Positions 32,658 to 43,199 of a stretch of 64,000 bases of DNA are shown piece by piece (the stretch's first letter is position 1; each line of letters begins with the position of its first letter). Source of the stretch: Dendrolimus kikuchii (taxonomy: Eukaryota > Arthropoda > Insecta > Lepidoptera > Lasiocampidae); contig CM034409.1 of NCBI GenBank assembly GCA_019925095.2, forward strand, positions 2,359,001-2,423,000, written 5' to 3'. The notes under the pieces were generated by a model that saw only the letters and a program-made list of their open reading frames with translations, did not search any database and had not been told where the DNA came from. A program made the translations under genes and the position numbers.

Positions 32658-32833
32658 CTAGCACTCTGCTGCTACATGATATGCAGGATCTCAAAAGCTT
32701 GTATTTAAAAACCTTTTTAAAAAAGCTTATTTTTACATAACGTTCCATTTTATCATAAGAGTGTATTTAATTCTTTTTTCAATTTTATTGTAAAAAAAAG
32801 CGTGGGATGCTTTTCAGGATATTATGAAAATAA
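32658..32833 (+). repeat. Re-copied palindrome edge
   Basis: 32658-32782 is a direct copy of 30760-30884 (125 bp). 32782-32833 is a direct copy of 31032-31083 (52 bp). The two are joined at a single shared base, so 147 bp of the spacer is missing. It is the left-arm end, part of the spacer and the right-arm start copied again. Confidence 0.85.
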
Positions 32834-32871
32834 CCCTTCTACTCATATCTGTTCATAAAATATTTATAACT

Positions 32872-33003
32872 ATTGATACCATGCACCCCACGCTTTTTTC
32901 ACAATAAAATCATTTTTTCTTACACTATTTTTAATTCAAATTTATTTTCTAGTTTTTAGTTGGGTTTTCTATAAAAGCGTATTTTTTTAGTTTTTCAGAA
33001 AAA
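32872..33003 (-). repeat. Older inverted copy of spacer sequence
   Basis: Inverse match to 30936-31060 with scattered substitutions. It shares the CTAGTTTTTAGTTGGGTTTT segment and the ATAAAATCATTTT segment. It predates the palindrome. Confidence 0.75.
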
Positions 33004-33119
33004 AATGCTGTTCTCATGGCAAAGACTGAAAAGATGGTACTTCAATAAAGATGACTGATGTACCGTCTTTCCAGTTACATCGATGATGATTCTCTACTAA
33101 AAAATACCCCATTTGTCCC

Positions 33120-34025
33120 TGCGCCACAATTCCAAGAAACACTCCTTACTATCTCCAATTACTATTGGAGATGGTAAGGGGTGTCGATATCGGGAACCTT
33201 GGCGTCGATGTAACGAACGACGCCCAGTTTCAATGTCATTTGGAAGACAAGGTTAAATTAGCCTCCGAAAACCTTGGTGTGCTAAATCAGGTCTAAGCAG
33301 TAATTCACTTTTTTTATTGCAGGAGATTAGCAGACAGGCAGACAACCCACTGGCGGTTACCATCGCCTATGGACATTTGCACCACCAAAGTTGCTATAAA
33401 TGCGCTGCTGCTCTCTTCTACCCGGTCACCAATGCCGGAACACAACTCAAGGTTGTTATGGCGACATACTTTAGACCAGGGGTGGTAGCCATCCAGTCGG
33501 GCAAACGCCCTACCACCTGACTGTGGGTTGTTAAGTCGCCTCTTACGACAGGCCGCTAGGCCGCAGGAAATTGTATTCTTTCTCCGTTCCTGCACAGATG
33601 GGATTGATTACTAGTCTGTCTCGACTTCACCCAGCGTGGCGTCGTTCGTATAGTCCACGATCCCATACTAACAGGCAATTTACAATCGCCTAGCCTTCGG
33701 AGAGACTTTGAGTCCCTCTGCGTATTCTACCGCCTGTACAACGGAGTGTTCTGAGGAGCTGTTGGATCTGGTGCCGACGCCTCATTTTTACAACTACATT
33801 GCTCGCCATCGACGGGATGTTCACCCCTATTTCCTAGAGCTCCAACGCTCAACTACACAACCATTCTCTATAACGTTTATTCCACGTACAACAATGATCT
33901 GGAGTGAACTTCCCGCCGAAGTGTTACATGGGGTCGTTTAAGAAGGGCGTTATAAAATTTCTTATGGGCCGGCAACGCCCCTAGTATAGCAAATGTCAAC
34001 CACCTTCACACACAATAAAAAAAAG
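33120..34025 (+). pseudogene. Family J (CR1/Jockey-like LINE) fragment, split by family S copy 9
   Basis: The left part (33120-33306) encodes GVDIGNLGVDVTNDAQFQCH and KLASENLGVLNQ, the segment after the RT domain in CR1/Jockey ORF2. The right part (33601-34025) gives RRDFESLCVFYRLYNG-type sequence, then NYIARHRRDVHPYFLE and MIWSELPAEVL, then a tail ending AATAAAAAAAAG. Stops and frameshifts are present and about 150 codons between the parts are missing. Confidence 0.75.
33307..33600 (-). mobile_element. Family S, copy 9, inserted in a LINE
   Basis: Nearly full length with its tail at 33307-33318. A segment around GAAAGCGG and another near the ACTGGAACC site are deleted. It interrupts family J sequence. 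Confidence 0.8.
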
Positions 34026-34432
34026 ACGATGAGTTACACGTATCAACACGCAAACTACTGGAGACCTTTTCATGAGTCTCGAGTACTCGAGACTGTTTCA
34101 TGATTCTCGATTTCTCGAGACTCGAGACCCTTACGCATGCCTCATAACGAAGGGAGTTCCAATTTATGCGTAAGCCGATTATCCCCGTAAGGAAATTTCA
34201 TAGCGATGGGGTTTTAAAGCGACTAGATATGAGCGAGTGAAAATATTTGTGTACTCAGGCTTCTGTTTGCAGAATATTAATAAACGAAATTAATGCGATT
34301 GTCTGTAACAAAATTAATGTGTCTATCTATATAAATAATAAAAATGAATCATAAAAATGTATGTACGCGCATAATTCGAGAACGACTTTAGTGAATAAAT
34401 GACTATGGTAATAATGATAACTTTGACAATAT
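34026..34432. other. No gene; contains a TCTCGAGACTCGAGACC-type palindromic patch
   Basis: At 34070-34130, GAGTCTCGAGTACTCGAGAC and TTCTCGAGACTCGAGACCC form overlapping short palindromes. Otherwise unrecognised. Confidence 0.35.
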
Positions 34433-34900
34433 TGTTACCACCGAGGTGCCGACAAAGGCAAATTCACACCTGCGTCTGTAGAAACACATTTTATTACCTT
34501 TTCGGCATTTGGACTTCTTTTGTTTACTTTGTTTTTAAAATTTGTGGTTAGAAAAACAGCCCATTATGTATTGTAATATTTTATGGCAGTCATTAGCCAG
34601 GTGTGATTCTTGGAAATCCAGTCCACGCGGTCGAGTAGACATATTGCATCCGGGCAGTATAAAGCAATGTCTCGATTGATAGACGAGGCAGTCGAGCGAT
34701 AACCAAAAGCGGAGCAAGACGTGTGTACATTCGGTAAACTATTTAGTGACGGACTTTGCGCGTGTTATTGGATCGTGCTTTACGTTTCGACTGGTTGTGT
34801 TCAGTTATATTTGTACCTGTGTTACACGTGTTTTTATAGTTCTAATAAATTCTATAGTAATTCCAACGGCATTTTTAATTCGAGGCCCGCACTCGTAACA
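34433..34900 (+). mobile_element. Family L solo LTR, copy 5 (reference copy)
   Basis: 468 bp from TGTTACC to CGTAACA. It contains a TATA box at 34658-34663 (TATAAA) and a poly(A) signal AATAAA at 34844-34849, in the order expected for an LTR (U3-R-U5). Left flank ATAT, right flank ATAG. No internal region remains. Confidence 0.75.
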
Positions 34901-34904
34901 ATAG

Positions 34905-35020
34905 AATAGAATATACTTTATTGCACACAATTTTACAAAATAAATTCATACATACAATCATAATGATAAGCAGTCTTATCGCTGGGAGCGATTTCTTCCA
35001 GACAACCTTTGGATGAACAG
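34905..35020 (-). mobile_element. Family Z (CR1-type LINE 3' end), copy 4
   Basis: On the plus strand: ACTTTATTGCACAC, CTTATCGCTGGGAGCGATTT and CCAGACAACC. Lies between two solo LTRs. Confidence 0.65.
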
Positions 35021-35093
35021 AAACTCGGTATGGATGGGGGTAGGTATGCAATAGATATAATATACTAATATATACGTAAATATTGTTACGGGT

Positions 35094-35554
35094 TATAGGA
35101 CTCGAATTAAAAATGCCATTGGAATTACTATAGAGTTTATTAAAACTATAAAAACAGGTGTAACAGAGGTACAAATACAACTGAACACAATCAGTTCAAA
35201 CCTAATGCGCGATTCTATTACACGCACAAAGTCCGTCACTATATAGGTTATCGAATGTATACATGTCTTGTCTTGATCGTGGTTCTCACTCGACTGCCGA
35301 TCTCTCCATTGGGCCATTGCTTTATACTGCACTGATACAATAAGGCTGCCAGCCCGCGTAGATCGGACTTCTTAGAATCAGTTCGACACACCTGGTTAAT
35401 GACTTCCATAAAAGATTACGATACACAATAGGCTGTTTTCTTTAATTACGCATTTTAAACACAAAGTAAACAAAAAAAGTTCAAATGCAGAAAGGTAATA
35501 AAGTGTGTGTTTTATGGTAGATAGCTGTGCGTCCACTTTTGTCGGGATGTAACA
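35094..35554 (-). mobile_element. Family L solo LTR, copy 6
   Basis: TGTTACGGG to ATGTAACA, about 460 bp, left flank ATAT. Opposite in orientation to copy 5, 190 bp away. Confidence 0.7.
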
Positions 35555-35632
35555 ACTAACAATATAAAAGAAAATGTTACATAAATTTATAAATTACAAT
35601 ATAAACATACATATTTTACATACTAGCTGTGC

Positions 35633-35869
35633 CCGCGACGTCGTCCGCGTGAAATTTGTTTTCAAAACCCCCGATTTTGAAACAGTCTTCATTGGTGCTC
35701 CGCTTTTATTGGTCTTAGCGTGATGCTATATAGCCTATAGCCTTCCTTAATAAATGGGCTATCTAACACTAAAAGAATTTTTCAAATCAGATCAGTAGTT
35801 CCTGAGATTAGCGCGTTCAAACAAACAAACTCTTCAGCTTTATATATTAGTATATATAATAATATAAGA
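35633..35869 (-). mobile_element. Helitron-like element
   Basis: On the minus strand it starts A|TCTTATATTATTATATATAC and ends GCGGACGACGTCGCGGGCAC-AG-CTAG|T. CTAG is at 35633-35636. Close relative of 15766-16015, with an extra ATATAT stretch near its 5' end. Confidence 0.75.
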
Positions 35870-35939
35870 TTATTGTGTGTCGTCAAACAACACTGTTGAT
35901 TTCATTTACGTACACAAATAAAACGCACACAGACTTGTT

Positions 35940-36640
35940 ATGCAACTTATTATCGGTGTGTAACTCCTGAGTGATTAACTCAAAAGATATATATCCGACG
36001 CGAAGAATGATTAGATCTGTATAACAATTGCATTCAAAATGTGTCTTTATATCTTTAGCTCTTTAGTTCATTCCTGTTCCACGCGATGACTATAGATCCG
36101 AATGAGAAGAAACTAGAAAGAAAAGAGAAAGAATGATTAGCCCGCGCACTACGCATGCGTAGTAAGTGAACGAGGAAACCGAATATAATAGCAAGCCAAA
36201 ATAAATCGTAGCACAGTAGTTTTATGGTGTAATTTTGTTTTAATGTAATTAATTTCATAATATTTTTTCACTCTGTTTATATTTTTTTCATATCAGTTTA
36301 TCAGTATATCACTCACAAATAATAACTCATCTTGTCTGCAATTGACACTGGCACTATTCACTGTAAAGATATAAAAGAGTGATATATATCTTTGTATCAA
36401 AAAGATATGTAATATATCACTCTTTTCTTCTTGGTGAGCGATTTCTCCTATGACTAATTGCCACCGCCGTGGCCACGAAAAGCGAACCTGTTTTATAAAA
36501 AAATTTCCAAAGTCCAAAGAGATAGAGATCATTAAACCATTGTGTGCATCTTAAATGAACAACGCCATCTAGTAGTGTACGTCGAAATCATAGATGTCAT
36601 GATTTAAATAATGAAATTAGGTATTTCTTAATTTAAATAA
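35940..36640 (+). mobile_element. Family F element, copy 1
   Basis: About 700 bp matched in inverse orientation at 44040-45105. Landmarks are GAGTGATTAACTCAAAAGAT, TGCGTAGT near GCGCGGGCTAATCATTC (inverse), GAGTGATATATATCTTT and AACGCCATCTAGTAG. Non-coding; possibly a DNA transposon. The ends are not defined exactly. Confidence 0.6.
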
Positions 36641-36695
36641 CTATATATAGTATTTTCGACAAACACCATCCCAAGAATAGAACTAAATAACACTA

Positions 36696-37094
36696 TTATT
36701 CAGTTACAAATTTGAGATAGCATTGTTTCACGAGATCATGAAACGAATGCACAGACTTAGCTTGTTTTATGTTTTGAGGTAGTGAGTTCCAAAGCCTTAC
36801 AGCTTGCGCAGTAGACGATTTGTCATAAAACTGTGTAGTATGTGTAAGCATTCTTAGTCGGTAATTCAAAGGTGATCTCAGAATCCTCGAATGACCGTCT
36901 TGAAGAAAGTGAAAACGGCTTTTATGAGTAAGATACGGGGGCGTTTTAGGATTGAACAATATATTGTAGAGAAGGGATAGGATGTGAGCATTCCGGCGAA
37001 GGCGTATTGGAAGCCACTTGAGCTTATGGCGAAATTCAGAGATATAATCATATTTACGTAAGCCGAAGTTGAAGCGGATACAGAAATTCTGCAA
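36696..37094 (-). pseudogene. LINE ORF2 C-terminal fragment (CR1/L2-like)
   Basis: A 132-residue uninterrupted minus-strand frame with RKYDYISEFRHKLKWLPIRL, RNAHILSLLYNILFNP and STAQAVRLWNSLPQNIKQA. This is the usual end of CR1/L2-type ORF2, just after the RT thumb. It keeps its stop codon. It contains no RT catalytic motif and no upstream frame, so it is a 5'-truncated copy of fairly recent age. Confidence 0.7.
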
Positions 37095-37194
37095 TCACTC
37101 AAGTTTATTTTGCTGATTCACAAAGGCTATCAAAAATCCTAAATAGATTTATTAAGTAGTTATCAACATACATCTTACCATATAAATACGGCCT

Positions 37195-37968
37195 AGATTT
37201 TATTAAAGTAAAATATAATAAAACTACGTTTTAACGGTTTTGAGCGCGGTAATTTTATTTCATTTTGGTTTTTCCGACGTTTCGGCCACTTTTCAGTGGC
37301 CGTGATCACGGAAGACAGAGATATCAAATGTCAACGAGTATTGTTAAAGTTTTATTAGCCTACCGCCAACTTGTTAATTTTAATTTTGTTTATGGTTATT
37401 ATTTACTCTATGTGAGCCTAATCTAATTTACTACCGCTTGAAGAGAAGAAGCGGCGCAAGAAACACTTCAGTAAACATGCTTAGCTCTAATATCTTAATA
37501 TATATAAATCTCGTGTCACAATGTTTGTCCTCAATGGACTCCTAAACTACTTGACCGATTTTAATCAAATTTGCACACCGTGTGCAGTTTGATCCGACTT
37601 GAAAGATAGGATAGCTAACATTTGGACCCGGTAGGTGGCGCTGGAATCGGGTTCTAAATTTTATTTCTTCAGGGCAGAACAACGTCTGCCGGGACTGCTA
37701 GTAATTTTATACAATATTAAGGGTGGAAGGAAAAATAAAAGTAATTATCAGTCAAGTTGGTTTGTGTTCCGGTGCACGTAGAAAGATCTCATAGTGTCCC
37801 GAGGCCTGGCAGTGGGTTTTTGCTGGGTTTGGGTCTTAATAGTTTTGATGATCGGATCCCAAACAGGTGGTACTTGCCAACCATCTTCTCTATTGAAGTT
37901 TTGGAAGCTTTTTGATTTCAATAGCCTCACGCATGATTAGTATGAAACGATTCTCTTTCGCGAGGATT
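37195..37968 (-). pseudogene. Penelope-like element 3' part, interrupted by a Helitron
   Basis: The minus-strand frame at 37748-37930 gives SFQNFNREDGWQVPPVWDPI. This resembles the segment after the GIY-YIG nuclease in Penelope-like polyproteins (NFNREDG...W.P). After the Helitron (37493-37701) the same strand continues into a non-coding tail with a GGCCAC/GTGGCC hairpin followed by GAAACGTCGG. It ends near AAAACGTAGTTTTATTATA. The tail recurs at 55180-55440. The class assignment is from memory. Confidence 0.5.
37493..37701 (+). mobile_element. Helitron, 209 bp, intact ends
   Basis: Begins A|TCTTAATATATATAAATCTC and ends with stem GGCAGA-ACAACG-TCTGCC, then GGGACTG and CTAG|T at 37698-37701. 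Insertion between A and T is canonical. Non-autonomous. Sister copy at 54731-54938. Confidence 0.85.
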
Positions 37969-38460
37969 TGTGCGAACTTAAGAAAATATTAAAGTAAAAC
38001 ACTTATTTAATCAATCAAGTGTACGTATTCTTAAAAAAACAAAGTACCTTCAATTCGAGATAACAATTTATATTAGCACGGCAATGCACAACTTCCTTTA
38101 TCAAATATTTTCATATAATCTATCACACAAAAGTCTATCAACTGCTTAAGAACAACAAACTTCCTGCTATATTATGCATAAAGTAGCATCGAATATAATT
38201 GTATTTACTTCTGTTATATTGAGTTCTGGCTCTTATCTCGGTATACAGTTTCAATAGTGACAGTTTTGTCCCATGAAACGCCTTTTGTCTACATTGGGCG
38301 TTAGGTAGGCTGTCTATCACACCAAAGCAAAATATACTACATTTTCTACAAGAGGAGAACCGATTAACAACAATGCGTGGGTAGTTTGAAAATTTGCTTT
38401 TCGTATTACAACAACATCAAGAAAATAACGGACGTGACGTAACGGCCCACTTGTTTTGTA
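37969..38460. other. No recognised feature
   Basis: AT-rich. Short open frames on the minus strand are not convincing. Confidence 0.35.
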
Positions 38461-38461
38461 T

Positions 38462-38722
38462 TTTGGTAATATAATAATAATAATAATAATAATCGGCAGA
38501 CAAACACACATATTGTATATTCCCAAATTAAGCAAGTTACGCTTGTGTTATGGGTAATATTTAACGGATTACTCTGAGGCCGATCCCAGACACCCAGACC
38601 ATAGTAAATAACGGAGAAAAGACGTTTTCCGAAATTTACTATACCAGGAATCGAACCCGGAGCCTCTGCGTTGCAGTGAGGTAGGGCGGCAAAGGCTTAG
38701 CCCGCTCAACCACAGAGGCCGT
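38462..38722 (-). mobile_element. tRNA-derived SINE with (ATT)n tail
   Basis: The minus strand begins GACGGCCTCTGTGGTTGAGC, an A-box-like tRNA head. The B box GGGTTCGATTCC is at 38647-38658. A body of about 150 bp follows, then an (ATT)n tail at 38469-38493. The split promoter, body and simple tail identify a Pol III-transcribed SINE. It is the better preserved of the two in this window. Confidence 0.8.
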
Positions 38723-38923
38723 CAAATATATAAAAGCAACATGGAAGGATTATTACCTCGGGCTCTAAAGTCAATTGTCACATCTTTATCTCTCCTATAT
38801 TTACGTAATACTATACAACATCACTATGATCATTATTATTATTTGTATATAATATACGTTGACGCCTAGAAAACTTATAACTAAAAATTTTGTGAGAACA
38901 GCATTTATTGCTCCACACATTGC

Positions 38924-39119
38924 ACACACTATCATGTATTTGACACACACGCAAAATAATATATACTCTTTTGTTTATTGTTAAAGTCAAATTAACAGTG
39001 TAGCCTTGGCTAAATCTGTGATTATATTAGAAGTATAGTCTTTGACAACAGAACCTTAATGGTCAAACTTATAATTTAAATTAATTATTGTCGAATTTCG
39101 ACCACTGGGCGATCACTAG
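38924..39119 (+). mobile_element. Helitron-like element H1, 5'-truncated
   Basis: Ends at hairpin TGTCGAATTTCGACCA, then CTAG at 39116-39119 followed by T. About 195 bp remain. Confidence 0.7.
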
Positions 39120-39122
39120 TAC

Positions 39123-40006
39123 TGTTACGACATGCCGTCAGAGTCCTAGAAAGCATCCTTTCCTGGCAACATTTTCTCATTCACACCCTTATTCGGCCGG
39201 TCACCAGTAGAGGGCGTTGCGCATAAGCATGCGTCTCATTGACCGAGCAAAATTTTTCAATGGCTGCCTAACGATCATAACGACGCCACGCTCGTCAATT
39301 ATCAGTAACAAAACGTTGGAAAACCGCTGAATTGTGCTTCAAAACCGTTTCTCAAAGTGCCATCGTCTCCCGCAAACCAGTGTAGTGTATGTGCAACGCA
39401 AGAAAGCTAATCCGGCCAAAATTCAGCATATCTCCTTACACAGCTTCTGATAAGATATGAATGGCTACTTAGCCGGAGCAAACCCTGTTTCTCTATTAGA
39501 CCTGATGCCGCCTCGCAAATCCTAGTGAACCAAGCAGAAAAAAATGAACGCTTACCGTCACTGGAACTGTGTAAGGAATTATGCAGGATTTCGGCCGGAT
39601 GCGCGCGTCCTGGTTTTACACAAACACTACACTAGACGTTCGAGACACAGTTGGCACTCTAGGGAGCGGTTATAGGGCTCAATGCAGTAGTTTTCCGACG
39701 ATTTTGACTATTTATCGGCGAGCGTGGTGTCGCGACGATATTTAGGCAGCCATTGGAAGATTCGGCTCGGCCAATTAAATGCATGTGTGTGCGTAGCGCG
39801 CTCTGGTGGTCCCGGCCAAAGTAAGGTGGAAGAGGAAATGTTACCGGGGAAGCGATGCTTTCCGGGAATGTGACGGGATGTCGTAACAGCTTCAGTGACG
39901 GCAAGAGTTCAAATTTCTTTATGCTTGTTTCGCTAGGATTTGAGCGGCGGCATCAGGTGTACAAAGAGTCAGGGTTTGCTCCGGCTGAGTAGCCATTCAT
40001 ATTCGT
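39123..40006. mobile_element. Family G: fold-back, circularly permuted LTR-like pair
   Basis: Segment A (39123-39440) recurs inverted at 39575-39893, and segment B (39445-39569) recurs inverted at 39893-40005. Identity is lower than in the palindrome, roughly 65-85% by eye. Segment A starts TGTTACGACAT and its other end reads TTACACA, the TG...CA limits of an LTR. B contains ATGAATGGCTACTTAGCCGG. In one half the order is A-B; in the other, read on its own strand, it is B-A. Confidence 0.65.
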
Positions 40007-40377
40007 TCAAGTACTTATTATTTTACATAAAACAATAATACTCGAAGTACTTTGGAACTTTTTAAAGTATCCTTTTTTAAATGTATGATTGTCTCATATT
40101 TTTTTGTTCGGTACTATCGTCTAGTCGAACTAAAACCATTTTCAATTACGCTGCGGTGTGACAAAAATAAAAACCCCCGAAATGTAACCATGGTTCACTT
40201 AATTTGCATTTGAATGTGGCACAGAGCCTATTGTTTATTCCCCTTTATAATGTAAGCGCTGTTTCGAAGATCTCATCTTTATGGATACCGACTGGTTAAG
40301 CTCAGGACTTTTGTGGTGCTCAAGTGGGGTCATTCACGCCCCTTCAAAGTAATGGAAGTAGAAGTAATAATAATAAT
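40007..40377. other. No recognised feature
   Basis: Unique in this window, AT-rich, no coding signal. Confidence 0.35.
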
Positions 40378-41121
40378 CGCTAGAGCTAAGACTCAAGCTC
40401 CAGGGGTGGAAGTGATTTTTTTTTGTTTTTTTTTTATTGCAGGAGATCGCAGACAGGCAGATGGCCCACTTGATGGAAAGTGGTTACCATCGCCTATAGA
40501 CATTTGCATCACCAAAGGTGCTACAAATGCGCTGTTGCTCTCTTAAGGGACTGGAACCTGGTCACTAATGTCGGAACACAACTCAAGGTTGTTATGGCAA
40601 CATACTTTAGACCAGGGGTGGTAGCCATCCAGTCGGACAAATGCCCTACTCAAGTCGCCTCTTACGACAGGCCGCCCGGCCGCAGGAAATTGTATTCTTT
40701 CTCCGTTCCTGCACGGATGTAGATATAAATGGCATCACGTCAGAAGTAGCTTCGGTGAACCTGCAGCCGACCACTCACACCCATGTTGCCCCTGTCTTCT
40801 ATGGCATTTTTATGGGCCCATGTAATTTTTCATGTTCCCTGAACATTGCGACGGGCGGATGCCCTAGTCCTCATATTCCCAGAACCCTAGTACCACTAGC
40901 AGTTCAGCTTAATAGCCCGGTACTTTTTGTTCTCATTCCCTACAATAGTTCTACATTTACTTGTCCTTGGGTGCATCATTAAAAGGTGTAGACAGGAATA
41001 ATCGCCGGTCAGTGTCACGCCACATTTACATTTTTGTCAAGGGGCCTCTACGTGTTGGCCTTCCCATGGCCCCACGCAAGCCCTCCAAAAGTCCGGGCCA
41101 TTTTTATGGCCACTGGTCTTT
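40366..41121 (-). mobile_element. Family B element, copy 4, split by family S copy 10
   Basis: Begins at an (AAT)n tract (40366-40377) and lacks the first 120 or so bp present in copy 1. It continues after the S insertion (ATAAATGGCATCACGTCAGA onward) to GGGCCATTTTTATGGCCACT. Two internal deletions compared with copy 1. Confidence 0.65.
40416..40719 (-). mobile_element. Family S, copy 10, inserted in family B
   Basis: Full-length S element with a long tail (T-rich on plus, 40416-40438). Compared with B copy 2, the insertion splits GGAAGTGAT from ATAAATGGC, so B was present first. Confidence 0.85.
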
Positions 41122-41157
41122 AGAGATGATAATAAGTCTTTATTTCAGGCAATAAAA

Positions 41158-41453
41158 TCTAATATATAAAATTTTCGTGCCGCGGTATTTGTTACCAAAC
41201 TCCTCCGAAACGGCTAAACCTGTTTGTATGAAATTTTGTGTGTATATCAGGTAAGTCTGAGAATCGGCCAGCATCTATTTTCATACCCCTAAATTATAAG
41301 GGTGACCCACCCCTAAATATTTATTTAATTTTTTGTCAAAATTTCTTATTTACATTTTATTATGATTTAGCATTGAAAAATACATACAACTTCAAATTTT
41401 GGTCTTAGATTTTTATTTTTTCAAGGCAGAACAAAGTCTGCCGGGACCACTAG
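41158..41453 (+). mobile_element. Helitron, 296 bp, intact ends
   Basis: Begins A|TCTAATATATAAAATTTTCG and ends with stem GGCAGA-ACAAAG-TCTGCC, GGGACCA and CTAG|T (41450-41453). Non-autonomous and the same broad family as 37493-37701. Confidence 0.85.
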
Positions 41454-41516
41454 TACCTATATAAAATTACAATTTAATCAAAAATTTAAAATTACTATTA
41501 AATTAATTTAAAATAA

Positions 41517-42103
41517 TACATACATACATAACTTCACGCCAGTTCCCTTGCGGGGTAGGCACGAACAACAGAGCGCCATTTAGGCTTATTCTTACACACC
41601 TCACTTGCTTCTTTGACATTCATAACTCTTGTCATGCACGCTCGTCTGTTCTTAAGGCTCCTGACATCACCTTCTGCTAGTACACGATCAATTTGATCAT
41701 GGAAGGTGTGTCGTGACCTTCCACGACTTCTGCATCCATCCACTTTTACATTGTATATCTGTTTATTCATTCTTTCATCATGCATTCTTTCCACATGCCC
41801 GAACCACCGGAGCATTCCTTTCCTTACCTTCACCCCGACACTCTCTTTCAGACCAACTCTCTTTCTTACTTCGGTATTACGAACGCCGTCCGCGAGCGTC
41901 ACTCCGCAGATTTTGCGCAGTGCTCGCATCTCGACCGCGTTTACTCTACTTTCATGCTCTTTTTTACCATACCCAACTCTCGCTTCCATACGTGAGCGTA
42001 GGTACCAGCACCGCGTTGTGTACGGCGAGCTGGGCCTTCTGGCTGAGGTTCTTAGCGCCTAGAAGTTTACCTAACGCTCCATTAAACCTATTCCCCAAAT
42101 AAT
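41517..42103 (-). pseudogene. Family R (RTE-type LINE) 3' fragment, copy 8
   Basis: Extends from the (ATGT)n tail to the NSLNGALGKLLGAKNLSQKA region. It includes VPTLTYGSESWVW and, in another frame after a one-base change, MRALRKICGVTLADGVRNTE to YPARELA. The frameshift lies at the poly(A/T) run near 41961. A possible AAATAATA target duplication flanks it (about 41511-41518 and 42096-42103). Confidence 0.85.
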
Positions 42104-42408
42104 AATATTCACGTAATTTCAATTGACACGTGTATTGTGTTACGGTGCACAGAATGCCAGCTCCTAAAATAGGGTTGTCAAGGCTATCTGAAAACATGCG
42201 GAGAATCCCATTTCCCGAAGCACGTGGGCGAGCCCAGAGCCCCTCGATACGTGACCTCCTTATCGCAAAAGAAATGTGCAATCCTCTGTTCGGCAAACAT
42301 GCAAACAGCCCTATGGGCTACAGAATCGAGGCAGTTTCATTAAGACACAATATGCATATTGCACCCTAACGGTTTCCAAAGCTTTTTTGGTGCATTTGCA
42401 AAATTTTA
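42104..42408. other. No recognised feature
   Basis: A GC-richer segment, 42140-42350, with an open plus frame I do not recognise. Confidence 0.3.
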
Positions 42409-42712
42409 TCTGTGCAGGAACGGAGAAAGAATACAATTATCTACGGCCGGGCGGCCTATCGTAAGAGGCGACAAAACAACCCACAGCCAAGTGGTAGGGC
42501 ATTTGCCCGACTGGATGGCTACCACCCCTGGTTTAAAGCATGTCGCCATAACAACCTTGAGTTGTGTTCCGACATTAATGATCAGGTTCCAGTCTCCCTT
42601 AAGAGAGCAGCAGCGCATTTGTATCACCTTTGATGTTGTAAATGTTAATAGGCGATGGCAACCGCTTTCCATCAAGTGGGCCGTCTGTCTGCTGAACTGC
42701 TCTAAATAGTGT
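42409..42712 (+). mobile_element. Family S, copy 11
   Basis: Full length but without a poly(A) tail; it ends GAACTGCTCTAAATAGT. More diverged than most copies. Confidence 0.75.
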
Positions 42713-43050
42713 CACTTTCACCTATTCAGTGCATCGCTGAAATCGACGCGAGATTATCTTGCACCTAACAGCCAGAGCTCTGCGTTCGCGCTCTATGTCT
42801 AAATCATCACTGAGATTTTCCTTAAGTATGTGTCCCAAATAATTAGACTGGCTTACGTATTTGAGCTCAGTCTCTCTCAACACTACAGGCAATGTCATCT
42901 CCGCACCCTATCCTGCTTGGAAAACCATCAGCTGTGTCTTATCCTCATTGAATTTTAGGCTATGCTTCGCAGCATAGCCTTCACAGATACTTAGCATCCT
43001 TCTTAACGGACTGATTGAGAAGCTCAAGAAGTTTTACGTGATTTTTCTTA
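42713..43050 (-). pseudogene. LINE reverse-transcriptase fragment
   Basis: On the minus strand, one frame reads LSICEGYAAKHSLKFNEDKT, then QLMVFQAG-stop, then RETELKYVSQSNYLGHILKE and DIERERRALAVRCKIISRRF. The K.QLM.F and YLGH...D..I.R patterns are the RT palm/thumb of endonuclease-RT LINEs. One in-frame TAG interrupts it. It is a separate family from R and J. Confidence 0.7.
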
Positions 43051-43053
43051 TTG

Positions 43054-43192
43054 CCTTTACAGGCATTCAGGCAGACGGATCACCTGATGGAAAGCGGTTA
43101 CCATCGCCCATGGACATTTGTAACATCAAAGGTGCTACAAATACCAATGTGCTGCCGCTCTCTAAATCGAGACTGGAACCTGGCCACTAACT
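43054..43192 (-). mobile_element. Family S/J tail fragment, copy 12
   Basis: Diverged 3' half of the S element (GATGGAAAGCGGTTACCATC and GACTGGAACCTGGCCACTAA). It separates the RT fragment from sequence further right. Confidence 0.65.
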
Positions 43193-43199
43193 CTCTAGA

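Noticed and set aside
38641..38722. A possible functional tRNA gene
   Set aside because: A and B boxes are present but the acceptor ends do not pair. The transcript would run into a SINE body with an (ATT)n tail.
42958..42979. Perfect short palindrome GGCTATGCTTCGCAGCATAGCC-type hairpin
   Set aside because: It lies within LINE reverse-transcriptase coding remnants and probably arose from codon sequence, not as a separate signal.
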